Of a stretch of 5,043 nucleotides of DNA, positions 1 through 5,043 are shown in pieces (the stretch's first letter is position 1; the number at the start of each line of letters is the position of its first letter). The translations under genes were made by a program, and so were the position numbers. The notes under the pieces are model-generated. The model was not told where the DNA came from and searched no databases. It was given only the letters and a program-made list of their open reading frames with translations. The DNA is from Flavobacteriaceae bacterium (GTDB lineage Bacteria > Bacteroidota > Bacteroidia > Flavobacteriales > Flavobacteriaceae), in NCBI GenBank assembly GCA_947443815.1, contig CANEXR010000224.1, forward strand, positions 1 through 5,043, read 5' to 3'.

Positions 1-600
1 AAATGTTTTTTGATCATTTTCAAATTTCAAATTAATTAATTTTTTAAACAAATTACTCTCATGCTCCGTAAGGGAACTGATGGCATGAAAAGGGGTGAAA
101 ACACCTTCTGTCATTTCGAAAAAAGGCAGATCAACATCCGAAATATCGGGATAAAAACCTAAGTATTTTGTAATTTCTAATAGCAAAATCAAGTGAAAAT
201 TAGTTACTTCATCATGATTGTCTAACCAATGCATTGCTGTTTCCAGAAAAGTAAAAAGGGATTCGTTTTTTTCCTCTTCATGAATGGAATGATGCAAAAT
301 CTCCGAAACAAACATTACAATGGTACTTTTTATAATATCGGTATGAATAGAATGAAAAGGTTCGGCAATTTTAATTTCTTTGAAATTTTCAAGTGTTCCT
401 TTATTTTTATGAACCGCTTCGATTTCCAGAATACTTAAAGGTTGAAAATAGGCAATTTTTTGATTGGATTTTCTAGACGAAAAAGCATCCCGAACAAAAT
501 AAGATTTTAAACCATGCGAAAGCGTAAAGCATTTAACAATCAAGCTTTTTTCCTGAAATTTTAAAGACGAAATAACGATAGCTTTGGTTTTTACTAACAT
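1..600 (-). CDS. recO: DNA repair protein RecO (C-terminus cut by window edge)
   Basis: An open frame on the minus strand starts with ATG at 600-598 and runs for 200 codons to the window edge without a stop. RecO is the recombination mediator of the RecFOR pathway: it binds single-stranded DNA and SSB, anneals strands and helps load RecA at gaps. The N-terminus (MLVKTKAIVISSLKFQEKSL, then IVKCFTLSHGLKSYFVRDAF) has the family pattern of an opening beta strand, a conserved KxxS-x-I stretch and the G-K/L-x-x-xxRGA-like segment of the RecO OB-fold, about residues 1-80. The rest, about 85-200, is helical as in the RecO C-terminal domain (for example TAMHWLDNHDEVTNFHLILL). Flavobacterial RecO proteins are roughly 235-240 residues, so about 40 are probably missing. 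The visible part has one cysteine (residue 24) and no zinc-binding cysteine cluster. The start fits the family start exactly, and no promoter is seen in the 52 nt to porZ, so cotranscription with porZ is likely. The identification rests on sequence recall, not a search. Confidence 0.9.
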   Translation of the reverse strand, partial: MLVKTKAIVISSLKFQEKSLIVKCFTLSHGLKSYFVRDAFSSRKSNQKIAYFQPLSILEIEAVHKNKGTLENFKEIKIAEPFHSIHTDIIKSTIVMFVSEILHHSIHEEEKNESLFTFLETAMHWLDNHDEVTNFHLILLLEITKYLGFYPDISDVDLPFFEMTEGVFTPFHAISSLTEHESNLFKKLINLKFENDQKTF

Positions 601-652
601 GAAGGAATTAGAGATTGGATGTTGGGTTTAAGTCTTAGTAAACGGAACCAAA
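601..652. other. Short porZ-recO intergenic spacer without promoter or terminator
   Basis: These 52 nt separate the porZ stop (TAG at 655-653 on the minus strand) from the recO ATG. Reading the minus strand, I find no TAnnTTTG box and no stem followed by a T tract. The recO leader is pyrimidine-rich (TCTCTAATTCCTTC just before the ATG) with no Shine-Dalgarno sequence, as is common in Bacteroidota. This supports a porZ-recO transcript but does not prove it. Confidence 0.5.
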
Positions 653-2956
653 CTACCTTATTATCATTACTTTTTTAACTTTAGTTTCCACTCCATCTTG
701 TGCTGAAATAAAAATCATGTAGACCCCTGAGGCAACTTTATATTTTCCAAAGGCTGTTGTATCCCATTCGATTGTTCCTCCTTCGGAAATGGTTTCATAA
801 ACCAAATTCCCTTCGATATCAGTGATTTTCACATTGGCTTTGTCTAATAATCCTGTGATTTTTACGGTTCCTTCAAATTCTGGGCGAACTGGATTAGGAT
901 AAACATAAACGTTGTTTAAATCTTCGCTTGCTTTTGTAGCAACCCCTTTAAAGGAAATTAAACCTTTGGCGGTGGCTATAAAAACTTCGCCTGTTACACT
1001 ATTGATATCAATATCATTAATGGAATTGCTTGGCAAAGGCGAATTATTTATTGTAAAATGATATTTGGTTTCCTGACCATTTGGAGAAATAAAAAACACC
1101 CCTGAATCGGCCGTTCCAATCCATTTATTATTGGCGCCATCAACAACAATATCGGTTATAAACTGCTCATATAATAACTCTTGTGCTAAATTATTGTCTA
1201 GGATGATAATTGGTTCAGTAGTCATCTGATCTTCTGTTTGAAAATTACCCACGTTGGATAAAATTCGCAATCCTTTTGTAGTTCCAATCCAAAGTTGGTT
1301 TCTTGTATCGATTGCTAAAGCTCTAACATCAGTACTCGGTAAATTCCCCTTTTCTACACCTAGGTTAATTTTTTTAAATGTATTTGTTGCTTCGTTAAAT
1401 GCTAGTACCCCATCGGTATTGGTACACCACCATTTAATGTCATTTTTATCGATAATAAGCCTTCCCATACTAGCATCTATGCTTTTGTCCAAAATGTCAT
1501 TAAGTGAATAACTTTGCCATTGCCCATTGGTCCGCAATACTTTTAAGCCTTTTTGGATAAGGCTATTATTTACCCAAAGATTTCCTGATTTGTCAAAGGC
1601 CGCACCATTTATACGAACATCAATATAATCTGGCCCCAGAAATGTGAGCGATTCCAGCCCACTATTGGATTGATTGTATAAAAAGGTAGGTATATCGTCT
1701 TCTATTTTTAGCAAACCTGAAAAAAAAGAACTGGCATAAACTTCCTTTTCATTATTGGGATTAACTGTTATTCTGGAAATCGCCTTGGCGCCCAATACGT
1801 CTTTGTTGGAAATATTAAGCCATCCAGCGGTACTAAATTTACTGATTCCAAAACTATTTGGTGCACCGGGTTCGAAGATGTATGGATTATATTCTCCAGA
1901 ATATCCTCCATAAACAGTCCAAAGCACAGTTGAAGTTGCCTGCATTGCAAATACATTATTTCTAGAAGGCCCCATTGGAGTTGTGTTTTCAAAAGCGGTG
2001 TTTGTGGATACTGTAGTGGTGTACAATCCGTTTTCTTTTGTACCTATAAAAACAAGGTCACCTATCATTGTAGCACAGCTAAAGGCAGGATTTGTTGCTG
2101 TAATTTCGGCGCTATTTATTTGGCGTTTCAAAACCATTTGTTGGTTGTAAATAAAAACAGAATGTGCTGTCGTTACAATCAAATAATCCTCTTTTGTTCT
2201 CATATCTAATGCCGGTTGACCAAGCGGCGCAAATCCTATGAAAGAATTTGAGTTAGCATTATAGCGGTATATATAACCTGAAGCATCGATTGCAATCAGC
2301 TCGGTTCCAAAATGTTCAATACTAGTCCAAACACCACCGGCAATCATTTCCCATTGTTTGAAATCAATTAGATTTTTATTGGTGATATCGGCTCTTTTTA
2401 CACCAACATTCGTCGAAGCATAAATAAATCCATTGAAAATGGTTGTTTGATTAACTTGTATTTCGGCACCATTATCTCCAATGAAATAAGTGTCTCCAAA
2501 CAGCATGGTATTCAAATTAAATTGAACAATCCCAAAATCACAAGAAACATAAACAATTCCTTCAAACTCCATGAAATGATTGATTTTTTTCAGATTAGAA
2601 GGCAACTCTTTATTAATGATATCAACGACTTTCAACATACTTCCGTCAGCCTCATTGATTACTATCATCAAACCATTTTCATATCCTACAATGGTTTTGT
2701 TGAAAGTTGGACTGTAATACAAAGAAGATATGGTTTGACCCGAAAGTCCGTCGATGGTATTGGTTGTCTTAATTAAATTTGTACTTATATTTTTAGAAAA
2801 CAAGGCGTTTTCTGAAGCTGCAAAAATAGCAGTCGGTGACTCGGACACATCTTTAATGTCATTGTACGAAAAATAACCTTGCCAAACTAAGTCGTTTTGT
2901 GCAAAACTCATTTGTACTCCAATCAAAAACAGAAAATATAAAAACCTTCTTTTCAT
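653..2956 (-). CDS. porZ: T9SS attachment-complex protein PorZ (two-propeller protein with CTD)
   Basis: This is a complete 767-residue protein. Residues 1-19 form a signal peptide (MKRR, a hydrophobic stretch, SFA) with likely cleavage before Gln20. Two beta-propellers follow. The first, about 25-320, has repeats such as AIFAASENALF, GIVYVSCDFGIVQFN and GFIYASTNVGV. The second, about 330-670, has regulator-propeller repeats: AAFDKSGNLWV (452-462), LAIDTRNQLWIGTTKGL (547-563), IVVDGANNKWIGTADSG (603-619) and IDINSVTGEVFIATAKGL (649-666). A C-terminal beta-sandwich of the T9SS sorting-domain type starts at YVYPNPV (684-690) and ends in KKVMIIR. Two propellers plus a CTD at about 770 residues match PorZ of Porphyromonas gingivalis. 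There PorZ sits on the surface with PorU, PorV and PorQ and presents anionic LPS to the PorU sortase. The match in architecture is seen; the exact role and the LPS ligand in this organism are inferred. It has its own promoter, and recO follows 52 nt downstream. The alternative is a generic two-component-regulator-propeller T9SS cargo protein. Confidence 0.82.
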   Translation of the reverse strand: MKRRFLYFLFLIGVQMSFAQNDLVWQGYFSYNDIKDVSESPTAIFAASENALFSKNISTNLIKTTNTIDGLSGQTISSLYYSPTFNKTIVGYENGLMIVINEADGSMLKVVDIINKELPSNLKKINHFMEFEGIVYVSCDFGIVQFNLNTMLFGDTYFIGDNGAEIQVNQTTIFNGFIYASTNVGVKRADITNKNLIDFKQWEMIAGGVWTSIEHFGTELIAIDASGYIYRYNANSNSFIGFAPLGQPALDMRTKEDYLIVTTAHSVFIYNQQMVLKRQINSAEITATNPAFSCATMIGDLVFIGTKENGLYTTTVSTNTAFENTTPMGPSRNNVFAMQATSTVLWTVYGGYSGEYNPYIFEPGAPNSFGISKFSTAGWLNISNKDVLGAKAISRITVNPNNEKEVYASSFFSGLLKIEDDIPTFLYNQSNSGLESLTFLGPDYIDVRINGAAFDKSGNLWVNNSLIQKGLKVLRTNGQWQSYSLNDILDKSIDASMGRLIIDKNDIKWWCTNTDGVLAFNEATNTFKKINLGVEKGNLPSTDVRALAIDTRNQLWIGTTKGLRILSNVGNFQTEDQMTTEPIIILDNNLAQELLYEQFITDIVVDGANNKWIGTADSGVFFISPNGQETKYHFTINNSPLPSNSINDIDINSVTGEVFIATAKGLISFKGVATKASEDLNNVYVYPNPVRPEFEGTVKITGLLDKANVKITDIEGNLVYETISEGGTIEWDTTAFGKYKVASGVYMIFISAQDGVETKVKKVMIIR

Positions 2957-2976
2957 TCTTTAAAAATATTGATTCA

Positions 2977-2984
2977 CAAATATA
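2977..2984 (-). promoter_or_regulatory. porZ promoter, -7 box TATATTTG
   Basis: The minus strand reads TATATTTG here, a full match to the Bacteroidota -7 consensus TAnnTTTG. It ends 20 nt before the porZ ATG, which leaves room for a short leader. No TTG is present at the -33 spacing; only TTT at 3005-3003, 18 nt upstream, is close. The leader between box and start is A/T-rich (AATATTTTTAAAGA before the ATG) without a Shine-Dalgarno sequence. The box is identical over nine bases, TATATTTGT, to the two other promoters in this window. Confidence 0.65.
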
Positions 2985-3020
2985 CTACAAACGAAAGTTT
3001 TTAAATTTTGTTCTCTTAAA

Positions 3021-3056
3021 TAAAAAAAACCTTCTATCGAAACAACGAAAGAAGGT
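3021..3056 (-). terminator. Intrinsic terminator of gdhA
   Basis: On the minus strand, 24 nt after the gdhA stop codon, ACCTTCT (3056-3050) pairs with AGAAGGT (3035-3029), seven base pairs. A single A/A mismatch follows, then an inner TCG/CGA stem of three pairs and a six-base loop (TTGTTT). The stem is directly followed by eight Ts (3029-3022) and then ATTT. This is a textbook rho-independent terminator for gdhA. It lies upstream of the porZ -7 box, so it separates the two transcription units. In the plus direction the stem is not followed by a T tract, so it acts one way. Confidence 0.85.
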
Positions 3057-3080
3057 CTTCTTAACTATTTTTAAAAAAAA

Positions 3081-4424
3081 TTACACTACACCCTGAGCAA
3101 GCATGGCATCTGCCACTTTTACAAACCCAGCAATGTTAGCTCCTTTTACATAATCAACATATCCGTTGGAATCAGAACCATATTTCACACAAGAAGCGTG
3201 AATATTCAACATAATCCCTTTTAATCGTTCATCAACTTCTTCGGAACTCCAGCTTAATCTCAAAGAGTTTTGAGACATTTCAAGACCAGAAGTAGCAACA
3301 CCACCAGCATTTGATGCTTTGCCGGGAGCGAATAATAATTTTGCTTTTTGAAAAACATGTACTGCCTCAGGAGTAGAAGGCATATTAGCGCCTTCCGAAA
3401 CACAAATACAACCGTTTGCCACCAAGTTTTTTGCTTCATTTTCATCCAATTCGTTTTGAGTGGCACATGGCAATGCTACATCACATTTTATTTCCCATGG
3501 GCGACTTCCTGCCACATATTTTGCATTTGGGTATTGGATTATATAATCACTAATTCTACCTCTTAGTTCGTTTTTGATTACCATTACATGCGCTAATTTT
3601 TCGGCATCAATTCCATCAGCATCATAAATATACCCTGCCGAATCCGACATAGTAACTACTTTCCCGCCTAATTGCGTTGCTTTTTCAGCTGCATATTGCG
3701 CTACATTTCCAGAACCAGAAATCACAACTGTTTTTCCAGAAAAGCTATCGCCTTTAGTAGCCAACATGCTTTGAGCAAAATAAACAGCTCCATATCCTGT
3801 TGCTTCAGGTCTTACTAATGAACCTCCAAAAGAAATTCCTTTACCTGTCAAAACTCCTGTAAATTCATTTCTGATTCTTTTGTATTGTCCAAACATGTAG
3901 CCTACTTCTCTACCACCAACTCCAATATCTCCTGCAGGTACATCCGTATCTGCGCCAATATGTTTACACAATTCTGTCATGAAACTTTGACAAAAACGCA
4001 TTACTTCATTGTCTGATTTCCCTTTTGGATCAAAATCAGCGCCTCCTTTTCCACCACCCATAGGCAATGTAGTCAAGCTATTTTTGAATGTTTGTTCAAA
4101 AGCTAAAAATTTCAAAATGCTTAGATTTACGGAAGGGTGAAAACGAATTCCTCCTTTGTAAGGTCCAATTGCTGAATTCATTTGAATACGATATCCTCTA
4201 TTTACTTGAGTTTCTCCTTTATCATCAATCCAAGTTACACGGAACATAATAATACGGTCAGACTCTACCATACGTTCCAAAAGCATTTTGTTTTGGTATT
4301 TTTTGTTTTGTTCAATAAAAGGAATTACTGTTTCTGCAACCTCTAAAACAGCTTGCATAAATTCTGGTTCATTCGGGTTTTTTTTTGCTACCGATTCGAT
4401 AAAATTAGTAATACTCTGTGACAT
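3081..4424 (-). CDS. gdhA: NADP-type glutamate dehydrogenase
   Basis: This complete 447-residue protein matches the usual length of the hexameric bacterial enzyme (E. coli GdhA is also 447). It catalyses 2-oxoglutarate + NH4+ + NADPH to L-glutamate in the cytoplasm, the ammonia-assimilating direction. The catalytic domain (about 50-200) shows GPYKGGIRFHP (87-97) with substrate-binding Lys90, LPMGGGKGGADFDPKGKS (120-137) with catalytic Lys126, and PAGDIGVGGRE (163-173) with the conserved Asp166. The coenzyme domain has the Rossmann turn SGSGNVAQYA (236-245) and SDSAG (260-264), as in NADP-type enzymes. SNAGGVATSGLEMSQN (371-386) carries the substrate-site Ser379. No key residue is missing. Its own promoter lies upstream with a palindrome at the predicted start of transcription, and a strong terminator follows, so it appears monocistronic. 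NADP rather than NAD or dual use is inferred from family resemblance. A run of nine A in codons 14-17 is noted under findings. Confidence 0.97.
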   Translation of the reverse strand: MSQSITNFIESVAKKNPNEPEFMQAVLEVAETVIPFIEQNKKYQNKMLLERMVESDRIIMFRVTWIDDKGETQVNRGYRIQMNSAIGPYKGGIRFHPSVNLSILKFLAFEQTFKNSLTTLPMGGGKGGADFDPKGKSDNEVMRFCQSFMTELCKHIGADTDVPAGDIGVGGREVGYMFGQYKRIRNEFTGVLTGKGISFGGSLVRPEATGYGAVYFAQSMLATKGDSFSGKTVVISGSGNVAQYAAEKATQLGGKVVTMSDSAGYIYDADGIDAEKLAHVMVIKNELRGRISDYIIQYPNAKYVAGSRPWEIKCDVALPCATQNELDENEAKNLVANGCICVSEGANMPSTPEAVHVFQKAKLLFAPGKASNAGGVATSGLEMSQNSLRLSWSSEEVDERLKGIMLNIHASCVKYGSDSNGYVDYVKGANIAGFVKVADAMLAQGVV

Positions 4425-4441
4425 GATAATTAGATTAGAAA

Positions 4442-4467
4442 CGCTTAAGAAAACGTTTTCGTTTGCG
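4442..4467. promoter_or_regulatory. 26-bp palindrome, candidate operator over the gdhA transcription start
   Basis: The core GAAAACGTTTTC (4449-4460) is a perfect 12-bp palindrome. The match continues outward to CGC at 4442-4444 and GCG at 4465-4467, with 20 of 26 positions symmetric about the centre at 4454/4455. It begins 4 nt downstream of the gdhA -7 box, so it should cover the first transcribed bases. An even-length palindrome with a central CG flanked by A and T runs resembles LacI/GalR-family operators. That family assignment is inference, and no regulator gene is in the window. As RNA the stem would be short and A/U-rich, so a DNA site is more plausible than a leader hairpin. Confidence 0.5.
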
Positions 4468-4470
4468 ATA

Positions 4471-4478
4471 CAAATATA
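4471..4478 (-). promoter_or_regulatory. gdhA promoter, -7 box TATATTTG
   Basis: The minus strand reads TATATTTG, a full match to TAnnTTTG, and ends 46 nt before the gdhA ATG. The -33 position offers ATG (4501-4499) at a 20-nt spacing rather than the consensus TTG, so the upstream element is weak. The 46-nt leader contains the palindrome and ends CTAATTATC before the start codon, with no Shine-Dalgarno sequence. Confidence 0.65.
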
Positions 4479-4577
4479 CAGTTAAAAAGAATATTTGACA
4501 TAATTTTTTTGTTTTTTCGATAGAATTATCTTTTTATTAGCCTATTTAAAAGAAATCTGAGTTTCCAATATTGTTTA

Positions 4578-4603
4578 TTACGAAAACGTTGTAGTTTTCG
4601 TAA
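4578..4603. repeat. 10-bp perfect inverted repeat with 6-nt spacer
   Basis: TTACGAAAAC (4578-4587) and GTTTTCGTAA (4594-4603) are exact reverse complements separated by GTTGTA. No T tract follows on either strand, so it is not an intrinsic terminator. It lies 67 nt upstream of the right-hand gene's -7 box and about 100 nt upstream of that of gdhA. Its left arm is part of CGAAAACGTT (4581-4590), which also occurs exactly in the palindrome next to gdhA (minus strand, 4461-4452). A binding site for the same protein is possible but not shown. Confidence 0.6.
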
Positions 4604-4670
4604 ACAAAGTCGTATTTATTTAGTTATATTTTATTTACATTTTTATTTCTCTTAATGAAAGTACTTTTTA

Positions 4671-4678
4671 TATATTTG
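4671..4678 (+). promoter_or_regulatory. Promoter of the right-hand gene, -7 box TATATTTG
   Basis: TATATTTG matches TAnnTTTG and is followed by T, as at the two other promoters in the window. It ends 27 nt before the ATG at 4706. I find no TTG at the -33 spacing. The box decides the start of the downstream gene: an in-frame ATG at 4655 lies upstream of it and would not be on this transcript. Confidence 0.6.
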
Positions 4679-4705
4679 TCTCGATTTGAAAAATACAATT
4701 CCCCG

Positions 4706-5043
4706 ATGCTTAAACCTTTAATCCTTTCATTATTTATTCTAGTTGGCTGTTCCAATAAAATAAATGCACAATTTGGTTTTTCCCACGAAGTAGGAATTAT
4801 TCTTGGTCCTGTTGCCTTTCAATCTGATTATGGAGAGCGTCATGATTTATCAACAAATGCTGGTAATACTGGGATTGGGATAGGAATCATCCATTATTTA
4901 AACTTTTCATACAAAGCGGAATGTAATTGTTATACTCCAGAAACGTATTTTAATGATCATTTTAAATTAAGAACTGAACTGTCTTATAATAAAACCAACT
5001 TAGAGCATTTTGGACAATGGGTTGAAGGAAAACCTTCTTTTGG
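4706..5043 (+). CDS. Exported, probably outer-membrane beta-barrel protein (3' end cut by window edge)
   Basis: The frame is open for 112 codons from ATG 4706 to the window edge. Residues 1-21 form an export signal (MLKPLILSLFILVGCSNKINA). It contains a lipobox, Leu12-Val13-Gly14-Cys15, but also a possible signal-peptidase I site before Gln22 (INA|QFGF). The mature part has alternating hydrophobic strands and glycine-rich turns, for example EVGIILGPVAFQSDYGERHD (28-47), a GIGIGI strand (56-61) and KLRTELSYNK (87-96), which suggests an outer-membrane barrel. There is a Cys-x-Cys pair at 73/75. It resembles flavobacterial envelope proteins annotated as the THC0290_0291 family after a Flavobacterium psychrophilum locus; this is from memory and unverified, and no function is known to me. 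An in-frame ATG at 4655 would add 17 residues (MKVLFIYLSRFEKYNSP), but it precedes the -7 box and would bury the signal peptide, so 4706 is preferred. Confidence 0.75.
   Translation, partial: MLKPLILSLFILVGCSNKINAQFGFSHEVGIILGPVAFQSDYGERHDLSTNAGNTGIGIGIIHYLNFSYKAECNCYTPETYFNDHFKLRTELSYNKTNLEHFGQWVEGKPSF

Larger units (their letters stand above)
4425..4705. other. Divergent intergenic region between gdhA and the right-hand gene
   Basis: These 281 nt separate two divergent genes. They hold a -7 box for each direction, a 26-bp palindrome next to the gdhA box, and a 10-bp inverted repeat at 4578-4603. The remainder is AT-rich with T and A runs and shows no coding frame, RNA gene or terminator I can support. 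Confidence 0.7.

Noticed and set aside
229..438. Small plus-strand frame of 69 codons
   Set aside because: It lies antisense inside recO, has low-complexity Phe/Asn/Met content and no promoter; it is a shadow of the recO frame.
2447..2776. Plus-strand frame of 109 codons
   Set aside because: It is fully antisense to porZ, with no recognisable domain and no -7 box upstream; a shadow of an AT-rich coding strand.
4288..4485. Plus-strand frame of 65 codons across the gdhA start
   Set aside because: It is antisense to the gdhA N-terminus and runs into the gdhA promoter; no support as a gene.
4490..4497. AATATTTG on the plus strand as an additional -7 box
   Set aside because: It misses the first base of TAnnTTTG and lies over 200 nt from the next plus-strand start; chance in AT-rich DNA is enough.
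4495..4526. Sigma-70-like pair TTGACA (4495-4500) and TAGAAT (4521-4526)
   Set aside because: The spacing is 20 nt, and the primary sigma factor of Bacteroidota does not use this consensus. A better -7 box lies next to the gene.
4578..4603. Inverted repeat as an intrinsic terminator
   Set aside because: No T tract follows on either strand and no gene ends nearby, since both neighbours diverge from this region.
1..5043. Mobile element, CRISPR array, tRNA/rRNA gene or defence system
   Set aside because: I saw no transposase or integrase frame, no regularly spaced direct repeats, no tRNA-like cloverleaf and no gene of a defence family. The genes present are core functions.

Overview
The window looks like a core-genome segment of a Flavobacterium-like member of the Bacteroidota. 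The reasons are: AT-rich DNA; -7 promoter boxes matching the Bacteroidota consensus TAnnTTTG; A/T-rich leaders without Shine-Dalgarno sequences; a type IX secretion (T9SS) protein with a C-terminal YPNP-type domain; and export signals ending in Ala-Gln. The genus is inferred from protein flavour, not from a search.

Layout from left to right. Positions 1-600 (minus) hold recO, which lacks its C-terminal end at the window edge. Positions 653-2956 (minus) hold a 767-residue exported beta-propeller protein that I identify as PorZ, the T9SS attachment-complex protein. It lies 52 nt upstream of recO with no visible promoter or terminator between, so the two are probably cotranscribed. Positions 2957-3080 hold the porZ promoter and a good intrinsic terminator for the next gene. 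Positions 3081-4424 (minus) hold gdhA, a complete 447-residue NADP-type glutamate dehydrogenase. Positions 4425-4705 are a divergent intergenic region with one promoter per direction and two inverted repeats that share a 10-base word. From 4706 (plus) runs the start of an exported, probably outer-membrane beta-barrel protein, cut by the right edge.

The genes do not form one pathway. They represent recombinational repair (recO), protein secretion and anchoring (porZ), ammonia assimilation (gdhA) and an envelope protein. The links are positional: porZ and recO seem to share a transcript, gdhA is closed off by its terminator, and gdhA and the right-hand gene are divergent. All three promoters carry the same nine bases, TATATTTGT, at the -7 position.

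I see no mobile element, CRISPR array, RNA gene, phage gene or defence system, and no convincing new multi-gene system. The parts most worth a second look are the 26-bp palindrome over the predicted gdhA transcription start, its partner inverted repeat in the same intergenic region, and the ambiguous lipobox in the right-hand gene.
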